Assembly (NCBI GenBank): GCA_022712835.1
Contig: JAFLJU010000569.1
Span: 1 to 7,120 of the forward strand
Direction: 5' to 3'
DNA from: Desulfobacteraceae bacterium
Lineage (GTDB): Bacteria > Desulfobacterota > Desulfobacteria > Desulfobacterales > Desulfobacteraceae
DNA: 7,120 bases
The notes beneath the pieces are model-generated. The model was not told the origin of the DNA, did not search any database, and saw only the letters and a list, made by a program, of their open reading frames with translations. Of the stretch, positions 1-4,331 are shown one piece after another (the first letter of the stretch is position 1; every line of letters begins with the position of its first letter). Made by a program: the position numbers and the translations under genes.

Positions 1-39
1 CCCTGGATGGACCGGGTGATCCATGTGAAATGGCGATAA
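1..39 (+). CDS. 3' end of contractile injection system tape-measure-type protein (partial, copy 1)
   Basis: Frame 1 opens at the window edge and reads PWMDRVIHVKWR then TAA. These are the same 12 residues that end the longer fragment at 497-610. In the contractile-injection tape-measure family (CIS_TMP, Afp14/Pvc14-like, recalled from the family) the C-terminus carries a conserved pattern of the type LPWs.s.IklPWM…V.W, which fits. Only the last 13 codons are visible, so whether this is the intact gene cannot be decided here. It is the likelier true end, because the other copy is cut off upstream. The downstream ATG at 58 follows after 18 bp with GGAAG as ribosome site. Confidence 0.6.
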   Translation, partial: PWMDRVIHVKWR

Positions 40-72
40 AAAAAGGAAGATTTTTAAATGAAAACCCACACC
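1..72 (+). repeat. Direct repeat, copy 1 (tape-measure 3' end plus DUF4157 gene start)
   Basis: Bases 1-72 are identical to 572-643 (offset 571). The repeat holds the last 12 codons and stop of the tape-measure-type gene, the 18-bp spacer with its GGAAG ribosome site, and the first five codons (MKTHT) of the DUF4157 gene. Identity stops at base 73. The left edge is the window edge, so the true repeat may be longer; the second copy contains recognisable tape-measure sequence back to about 497. Confidence 0.95.
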
Positions 73-132
73 ATAACAAAAAAGGAGAACAACAATGGGA
101 AAAACCACTTATTGGGAATGGAGCGTCAATGA
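58..132 (+). pseudogene. Severed DUF4157-gene start, 24-codon leader ORF
   Basis: ATG at 58 starts MKTHT exactly as the intact DUF4157 protein at 629 does, then leaves the homology (ITKKENNN…) and stops at TGA 130-132. It keeps the original ribosome site (GGAAG, eight bases before the ATG) and overlaps the start of the 95-aa gene at 95 in another frame. It is best read as the orphaned start of a cargo gene left by the duplication or insertion. Because it retains its start signals it may still be translated and could couple translation into the gene at 95. Confidence 0.5.
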
Positions 133-382
133 TAAAAAAGTCAAAGATGAGTACTCCGACGAAACTGAGTTTTGGGTAACCGTCAGCAATCGTGAGAGTT
201 CAACCATTTTGGTGTATTGTTGTGCCAATGGGGACCATGAGGATCACGCTGATCCCGGTAAAGATAGCCGTCGCTATTTTCTGGGTGTTGGCGATGATAA
301 TAAATGTCACCTGAATATTCTGCTTCCCCAGTCAGAGGGAAAGCATGCCAGCGGAACAGCCAAGATCGAATTCGTGAGATGA
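95..382 (+). CDS. Unrecognised 95-aa protein inserted between the direct repeats
   Basis: I do not recognise this family. The start is well supported: AAGGAG at 82-87 lies seven bases before the ATG. The protein has no signal peptide or membrane segment, is acidic and charged, and alternates short hydrophobic stretches with turns (TEFWVTVSN, STILVYCC, RRYFLGVG, CHLNILLP, GTAKIEFVR), which suggests a small all-beta sandwich. It has three cysteines (a CC pair in the middle and one later) and a DHEDHAD acidic/histidine cluster that could bind metal. It sits exactly inside the duplicated tape-measure/DUF4157 junction, so an accessory or cargo role in the injection system is likely by context only. 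Its stop overlaps the ATG of the next small ORF (ATGA). Confidence 0.65.
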   Translation: MGKTTYWEWSVNDKKVKDEYSDETEFWVTVSNRESSTILVYCCANGDHEDHADPGKDSRRYFLGVGDDNKCHLNILLPQSEGKHASGTAKIEFVR

Positions 383-492
383 TAGAAAAATGGTGGTTGT
401 TCCCCTGGATAACTACGGATGGCAGAATCTTTTTCATGTTGTCAGGACAGCACAACACGCAATCACGCAGAAGCGTTGCTATTCAAGAGTAG
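379..492 (+). CDS. Possible 37-aa ORF overlapping the 95-aa gene by ATGA
   Basis: ATG at 379 overlaps the TGA stop of the preceding gene (ATGA), a layout typical of coupled translation. The product begins MIEKWWLFPW and stops at TAG 490-492, just where the second tape-measure fragment becomes recognisable. No family is recognised. The composition (tryptophan-rich start, Ser/Arg/Gln-rich end) is not clearly protein-like. It may be a small real gene, the truncated start of a larger gene cut by the repeat, or chance. Confidence 0.3.
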   Translation: MIEKWWLFPWITTDGRIFFMLSGQHNTQSRRSVAIQE

Positions 493-496
493 GAGG

Positions 497-610
497 CATT
501 TAAAGGTTGAACCCAAAACCTTTGACATGCTGCTGGATTCCCTTCCCTGGAGTTTTTCAATCATCAAGCATCCCTGGATGGACCGGGTGATCCATGTGAA
601 ATGGCGATAA
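497..610 (+). pseudogene. Duplicated C-terminal fragment of tape-measure-type protein (copy 2)
   Basis: The frame ending at TAA 608-610 encodes about 37 residues from HLKVEPKTFD through LLDSLPWSFSIIKHPWMD to VIHVKWR. This matches the C-terminal signature I recall for contractile injection tape-measure proteins. No start codon and ribosome site precede it in this frame; the first ATG is at 527 with no ribosome site, and upstream of about 497 the frame holds unrelated sequence. It is therefore a 3' remnant, identical in its visible overlap to the tail at 1-39. Together they show that a segment spanning the tape-measure/DUF4157 junction was duplicated around a new insert. Confidence 0.65.
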
Positions 611-643
611 AAAAAGGAAGATTTTTAAATGAAAACCCACACC
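572..643 (+). repeat. Direct repeat, copy 2
   Basis: This is the identical partner of 1-72. Here the repeat runs on into the intact DUF4157 gene (ATG at 629). The zero divergence over 72 bp, including non-coding spacer, implies a recent event or ongoing gene conversion. Confidence 0.95.
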
Positions 644-1171
644 GTAAAAGAACCCCTGGAATCCCGGACAAGGGGAACCACCGGAATTCAGAAAGGTCTG
701 GAGCACACGACTCCCGATGTCCCAAACTCTGATCATGCCCTCCAGGCCCGGCAAAAAGAAATGATCCAGAACAGCCCCTATATGGCATCCCAGCAAAAAA
801 AAATTCAAACGGCCATGGGGTCTGTGGTTCAACGAGTGAACAAGACCAATCTGCCCGATGAGGTTAAATCCGGCATGGAATCCTCCTTTAACCAGGACTT
901 TTCCCATGTCCGGGTCCATGCAAATTCTTCAAAAGCCCCTGAAGTCGGCGCCCTTGCCTATACCCAGGGAAGCAATGTCCATTTTGCTCCGGGCCAGTTC
1001 TCCCCTGGAACTTCCTCCGGCCGTCAGCTCATCGGCCATGAACTGGCCCATGTGGTCCAGCAGGGTGCAGGACGGGTAAGCCCCACCACCACGGTAAATG
1101 GCATGCCGGTCAATGACAATCCCGCCCTGGAAAAAGAAGCGGATGTGCTTGGTGCCAGGGCCTCACGTTAG
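629..1171 (+). CDS. DUF4157 putative zinc metallopeptidase, eCIS-associated
   Basis: This 180-aa protein has a polar, disordered-looking leader (residues 1-65). The leader contains QKEMIQNSP and ends in VVQRV (66-70). A DUF4157 domain follows at about 74-178: LPDEVKSGMESS, HVRVHANS, NVHFAPGQFSP, then HELAH (137-141) as a zinc-binding HExxH motif, VVQQGAGRV, and a closing LEKEADVLGARA in which Glu168 or Glu170 could be the third ligand. Domains of this type are recurrent in eCIS loci, often at the head of larger effectors. Here the protein ends two residues after the domain, so it has no attached toxin domain: either a minimal stand-alone form or a C-terminally truncated effector. GGAAG at 616-620 lies eight bases before the ATG. 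The gene directly follows the tape-measure remnant by 18 bp. Confidence 0.88.
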   Translation: MKTHTVKEPLESRTRGTTGIQKGLEHTTPDVPNSDHALQARQKEMIQNSPYMASQQKKIQTAMGSVVQRVNKTNLPDEVKSGMESSFNQDFSHVRVHANSSKAPEVGALAYTQGSNVHFAPGQFSPGTSSGRQLIGHELAHVVQQGAGRVSPTTTVNGMPVNDNPALEKEADVLGARASR

Positions 1172-1330
1172 GCCTGGATTATTATCGTACCTCCAGGATG
1201 AGCCAAAATGACACCTTTCAGCATGATATAACAAGAATAAAATCCATAAGGAGATCTAACAGGGATTGTTATAGGCAATAGAAAAAAGCCTATAACATTG
1301 TTTAAAATATAAATTGAAAAGGATTCAGAT
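1172..1330. other. AT-rich gap between cargo-type genes
   Basis: This 159-bp stretch is clearly more AT-rich than the DUF4157 gene. I see no coding remnant continuing that gene in any frame. It holds an orphan AAGGAG with no usable start codon after it, a 10-bp hairpin, and the ribosome site (AAAAGGA) for the gene at 1331. It looks like a junction brought in with the downstream cargo gene. Confidence 0.5.
1267..1297 (+). other. Inverted repeat / hairpin in the intergenic gap
   Basis: TGTTATAGGC (1267-1276) pairs perfectly with GCCTATAACA (1288-1297) around an 11-base A-rich loop. The following bases (TTGTTTAAAAT) are only moderately T-rich. It could be a weak terminator attenuating the operon, a processing site or a repressor target. 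The sequence does not decide between these. Confidence 0.55.
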
Positions 1331-1783
1331 ATGTATGAACAAGTAAAAAACACGAAAGAGAATAAGAGGCTATCACCTCCCAATAAGATTTCTCGAAAAC
1401 AGAGCGGTAGTAAGTCGACCTTTCAGTTTGTGGACAACAGGCCAGAAGCCATTGCACAAAGAAAGCTGCAAGAAATGGCAAATAATAGCCCAGAAGCCAA
1501 ACAATCCGCTCAACTAAAAAGTGAGCCGATCAAAGTCCATGGATCTAATCAACGTGTGATCCAAAGATTCGATGCAGGTATCGGTGCCGGATGGCACGTA
1601 CATTTTGGAAGCCACCTTAAATACAATGGAAACAACGCTACAAGAGTAAACTTCCCAGGTAGATCGCGTAGGCAAATCGGGTATGCTTGGGAACAGAATA
1701 TCATAGCCCAAGGTCTCGGAGGGACTAGAGGAACTGCAGATTTCTTAGCTGTTGCGGCTTGGCTCAGAGCAAATACTGTTTGA
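1331..1783 (+). CDS. eCIS leader protein with unrecognised C-terminal domain (candidate effector)
   Basis: This 150-aa protein has two parts. Residues 1-80 are polar and disordered-looking and carry FQFVDNRPEAIAQRKLQEM (31-49), NNSPEAKQ (51-58) and VIQRF (76-80). This is the leader I know from the N-terminus of many DUF4157 proteins in eCIS loci, but no DUF4157 domain follows. Instead residues 81-150 form a compact Gly-rich domain with GWHVHFGSHLKY (87-98), NATRVNFPGRSRR (102-114) and a helical end (GTADFLAVAAWLRANTV). I do not recognise this domain. Its conserved-looking His89, His91, His95 and the RSRR stretch would suit a small enzyme or nucleic-acid-acting toxin, but that is inference. 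AAAAGGA lies seven to eight bases before the ATG. The next gene starts about 38 bp after the stop. No immunity-type gene is evident beside it. Confidence 0.75.
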   Translation: MYEQVKNTKENKRLSPPNKISRKQSGSKSTFQFVDNRPEAIAQRKLQEMANNSPEAKQSAQLKSEPIKVHGSNQRVIQRFDAGIGAGWHVHFGSHLKYNGNNATRVNFPGRSRRQIGYAWEQNIIAQGLGGTRGTADFLAVAAWLRANTV

Positions 1784-1821
1784 CTAATGAAGATCCCATA
1801 ACAAAACCTAAAGACAATACC

Positions 1822-2514
1822 ATGAACCTTATCGAACGCGCCACCATACTCCACTACCACCGTCATCGGGAAGCGATGTATTCAAAGGGCACCCCCCGGG
1901 CTTTGGGGTGGAAGAATGATGAGAGCCAGCAAATTAGGTACCAGGTGCTGTTGGGTATCGGCAACTTAGATGGTTGCCGCATTCTTGATCCCGGTTGCGG
2001 GTATGGGGATCTGCTAGCGTTTCTAAACACCCATTGTAACGGGATACGCTATATAGGTGTGGAGTTTGTCCCTGAATTTTTGAAAGTGGCGAGTCAACGA
2101 TATGCCGACAATGGGAACAATAGCTTTTATCTGGGCGATTTTTCCAAAATGGTATTGCCGGAATGTGATTATGTACTGGCCTCGGGTGTTTTCGGGTATA
2201 AAACCAATGATACTGGTTATTATTTGCGTTGCATTGAAAACTTTTTCAATACCGCCACCAGGGGAGTTGCCTTTAATATGCTGGACAGGGAAAAGTTTTC
2301 CGGTCATCCATTGCTGACCGGCCATGATAGGGAAAAGATAACTAAATTTTGTCAATCACTCTGCAACGGGTCACGGGTGATTGACGGTTATCTGGAAGAT
2401 GATTTTACGATTATCATGGAAAAACAGACAAAGGCCGGATCGGTGATGTGCTCAGTGTTGAAGAGGCCTGCGCGGACATGCAGGATTTATCAGAAAGTTT
2501 TCGTACCGTGCTAA
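1822..2514 (+). CDS. Class I SAM-dependent methyltransferase
   Basis: This 230-aa cytosolic Rossmann methyltransferase shows motif I RILDPGCGYGDLL (53-65), the ribose-binding acidic residue in YIGVEFVPEFL (Glu81), FYLGDF (102-107) for adenine contact, and DYVLASGVFGY (116-126) as the motif IV region. The N-terminal helix (HYHRHREAMYSKGTPRALGW) is typical of a widespread bacterial subgroup of unknown substrate. In relatives the protein usually ends near the DDFTIIMEK strand (193-201). The last ~29 residues here are Cys/Arg-rich and unlike the family, so the true 3' end may have been lost by frameshift. ATG 1822 is chosen over an in-frame TTG at 1759 because the TTG lies inside the preceding gene and neither has a good ribosome site. 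Its role in the eCIS operon is unknown: it may modify cargo, a particle protein or a small molecule. Confidence 0.85.
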   Translation: MNLIERATILHYHRHREAMYSKGTPRALGWKNDESQQIRYQVLLGIGNLDGCRILDPGCGYGDLLAFLNTHCNGIRYIGVEFVPEFLKVASQRYADNGNNSFYLGDFSKMVLPECDYVLASGVFGYKTNDTGYYLRCIENFFNTATRGVAFNMLDREKFSGHPLLTGHDREKITKFCQSLCNGSRVIDGYLEDDFTIIMEKQTKAGSVMCSVLKRPARTCRIYQKVFVPC

Positions 2515-2564
2515 TGGGGTTGGGGTATGCCGGTAAGCAGATTGCCTTGGCAGAACTATCTTAA
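2448..2564 (+). CDS. Possible small ORF or frameshifted remnant overlapping the methyltransferase end
   Basis: A frame shifted relative to the methyltransferase reads convincingly protein-like: VLSVEEACADMQDLSESF followed by RTVLMGLGYAGKQIALAELS, then TAA 2562-2564. It can start at GTG 2448 or ATG 2478, neither with a strong ribosome site. A third frame from ATG 2527 to TAA 2610 is also protein-like (LPWQNYLKIVMAEGKGRL). The methyltransferase tail in its own frame over the same bases looks non-coding. Either a small gene overlaps the methyltransferase, or this is a decayed gene with one or two frameshifts. I recognise no family. Confidence 0.3.
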   Translation: MLSVEEACADMQDLSESFRTVLMGLGYAGKQIALAELS

Positions 2565-2596
2565 AATAGTGATGGCCGAAGGAAAAGGACGGTTGC

Positions 2597-4072
2597 ATGA
2601 GGACGATTAAAATATCTATCTGTTTGTTTGTGGCGGTGATGGTAGGCGGTTTGTTTTTCATCCTGCCGGTGTTCGGAGGTCAGGCGCCGTCCGAAACCCG
2701 AGAAGAACCAACGGCGGTCACTTCACAGAGCAGCACTACCGGGGTGAGTCCGGTCCTCCATGAAGCGGGTGCCCAGGAACTCAAAACCTTAGGAACCATA
2801 CCTAAGCCCCGCTTGGTCTGGGAGGCGGATGACTGCGGTTGTACCCCGATCCAGCCGGAAAGAAAACCTGGGCAGACCAAGATTACCTATGGGTTTTATC
2901 ACCAGGATATGGAAACAAAGGCGAATAAAGAAAAAACCATTGCCGTCGCAAAGATAAAATTCAGTCGCTTAAATCGTATCGGGTATGCATCCCTGGTCTA
3001 TGATGAACTCAAAGGGTTTTTAAATTATGAAGACTGGGAGGACAATGGGTTTGTCAAAAATGCCCGTCGGTACAACAGCCGGGTGGATCTTGTGGTGAGG
3101 TTTCAAAAAAATCCAAAGACGCTGTTCTCCAATAAATCCAAGACTAGATCCCTGGCCAGGGAAATTGAGCGGCTTCTTCGGGACCATGGCGGCGGTGGGG
3201 TGACCATTGATTTTAGAAATACCTCGGAGCTGGACACGGAGATTGTCCACGGTTTTGTTTCGGTTCTCAGGGAAAAGCTTATGAATATTGATAAGCAGCT
3301 TTATCTGAATCTTTTCTTTGAGTTTGATGAAACTAAAAAGGACAGGGAGTTTAATACCTTTTCCCTGGAACAGGTGGGCAATATGATGGATCTGATAGAT
3401 CTTTTTCTTGTCATGATACCGCCCAATAACAGTCATGAAAAGCTGGCGTCTGGTATTTGCCATGAAAATGTGTCCGGCATTGTTGATCGGTTTTTAATCC
3501 TGTCGGACCGGCTGGATCTATATGGAATTGAGCATGATAATAATGAGTTAAAAGACAAGACCCTTCCGGTTTTTTCAAACGACACTGAAAAAAATGAAGT
3601 GTTTTTTAACCAGATTCTTTCGGTTGGATACGGGGGGATCGGGTATTGGCCCGACAAAAGCCTGGCAGATCAGGAAACTCAATTTATCGCTTTTGTGTTT
3701 AAGAGCCGCCCGCTTTCCGCGCAAATGGATCTTATTAAAAATATTTTTGATAAAATTTGCCCGGATTGCTGCAAACAGATCTGCCCCAACCGAAACGTGT
3801 TAATCGTGATCACCCAGATACTTGGGGTGGCATTGATTCTTTATTATATACTGGCCCTGTTTTTCTGCGAATTACGTTCTTTTGCCGCAAGTCATGCCCT
3901 GTATTTTATCGGCACCTGCCTTGTGTTCACAGGGTTTGTGGCCGGTCTGATCCTCTGCGTGCCATCCTGGCAGGGCAAAAGGACTCTGGCCATATGCCTG
4001 CTGCTGCTTTGTGGTGCGGGGTATATTGTGAAGGAAGTTATCCGGAAACGCCGGGAAGCCAAATTCCCATGA
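2597..4072 (+). CDS. Membrane-anchored GH18-like (TIM-barrel) protein with three C-terminal TM segments
   Basis: The 491-aa protein starts with a signal peptide or anchor (residues 1-28, KISICLFVAVMVGGLFFILP). A Ser/Thr/Glu-rich linker leads to a soluble domain at about 95-385. Its strand pattern resembles glycoside hydrolase family 18: KIKFSRLNRIGYASLVYDEL, the strand-4-like GGGGVTIDFRN (198-208), QLYLNLFFEF, LIDLFLVMIPP, and a terminal YGGIGYWP. The family's DxxDxE motif is degenerate: only Asp205 remains and the catalytic Glu position is Arg207, so a chitinase-type activity is unlikely and a binding role is more plausible. Cysteines cluster at 80/82 and 388-396 (CPDCCKQIC). Three membrane spans follow (about 400-424, 433-455, 463-480) with a basic tail. 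The soluble domain should lie in the periplasm. AAAGGA lies eight bases before the ATG. The fold call is from pattern only. Confidence 0.7.
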   Translation: MRTIKISICLFVAVMVGGLFFILPVFGGQAPSETREEPTAVTSQSSTTGVSPVLHEAGAQELKTLGTIPKPRLVWEADDCGCTPIQPERKPGQTKITYGFYHQDMETKANKEKTIAVAKIKFSRLNRIGYASLVYDELKGFLNYEDWEDNGFVKNARRYNSRVDLVVRFQKNPKTLFSNKSKTRSLAREIERLLRDHGGGGVTIDFRNTSELDTEIVHGFVSVLREKLMNIDKQLYLNLFFEFDETKKDREFNTFSLEQVGNMMDLIDLFLVMIPPNNSHEKLASGICHENVSGIVDRFLILSDRLDLYGIEHDNNELKDKTLPVFSNDTEKNEVFFNQILSVGYGGIGYWPDKSLADQETQFIAFVFKSRPLSAQMDLIKNIFDKICPDCCKQICPNRNVLIVITQILGVALILYYILALFFCELRSFAASHALYFIGTCLVFTGFVAGLILCVPSWQGKRTLAICLLLLCGAGYIVKEVIRKRREAKFP

Positions 4073-4100
4073 ATTTTTTAACTTAAATTAAGGAGACCCC

Positions 4101-4310
4101 ATGAAAACAGTTATGAGAAAACCAGATTCCGAAAACCGTAATTTGGCAAAGAAGACCGATTCTGTGCAGCAAAAGACCGGCAATGAGATGCAGTTCAATG
4201 ATAACCGATCGGCATCCCTTGCCCAGATGAAATTTATTGAAAGCCTCCAAGCCAAAGAAGAGGTGCAGCAGCAATCGGCCCTTGAAGAAGAAGAATTACC
4301 GAAAGGATAG
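4101..4310 (+). CDS. 69-aa eCIS leader-like peptide (small cargo or truncated effector head)
   Basis: This gene has a strong AAGGAG (4090-4095) five bases before the ATG. The peptide is fully polar. Residues 29-50 (NEMQFNDNRSASLAQMKFIESL) match the F.DNRPEA.AQRKLQE leader of the 150-aa protein at 1331. The end (EEEELPKG) resembles the acidic EEEEL.xGKF repeats that I recall following this leader in larger DUF4157 proteins. The frame stops right after ELPKG, where such proteins usually continue. It is therefore either a genuine stand-alone leader peptide or the head of an effector cut short by a stop. The stop lies 21 bp before the ATPase gene, so the two are cotranscribed. Confidence 0.7.
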   Translation: MKTVMRKPDSENRNLAKKTDSVQQKTGNEMQFNDNRSASLAQMKFIESLQAKEEVQQQSALEEEELPKG

Positions 4311-4331
4311 GCGATTACAGGAAAAAAGTCC

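Noticed and set aside
419..496. Upstream extension of the tape-measure fragment's frame to ATG 419
   Set aside because: No ribosome site, and the residues before ~497 do not look like the family; they are the shifted reading of the 379-492 ORF region.
1266..1296. TTGTTA…TATAAC considered as a promoter for the 150-aa gene
   Set aside because: A 19-base spacer and full overlap with the hairpin make it weak; the hairpin explains the sequence better.
1759..1821. TTG start giving a longer methyltransferase
   Set aside because: It lies inside the previous gene, has no ribosome site, and adds residues that match nothing in the family's N-terminus.
3020..3463. Long minus-strand open frame opposite the GH18-like gene (and similar ones opposite the ATPase gene)
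   Set aside because: These are antisense shadows of well-supported + strand genes, without ribosome sites or recognisable domains.
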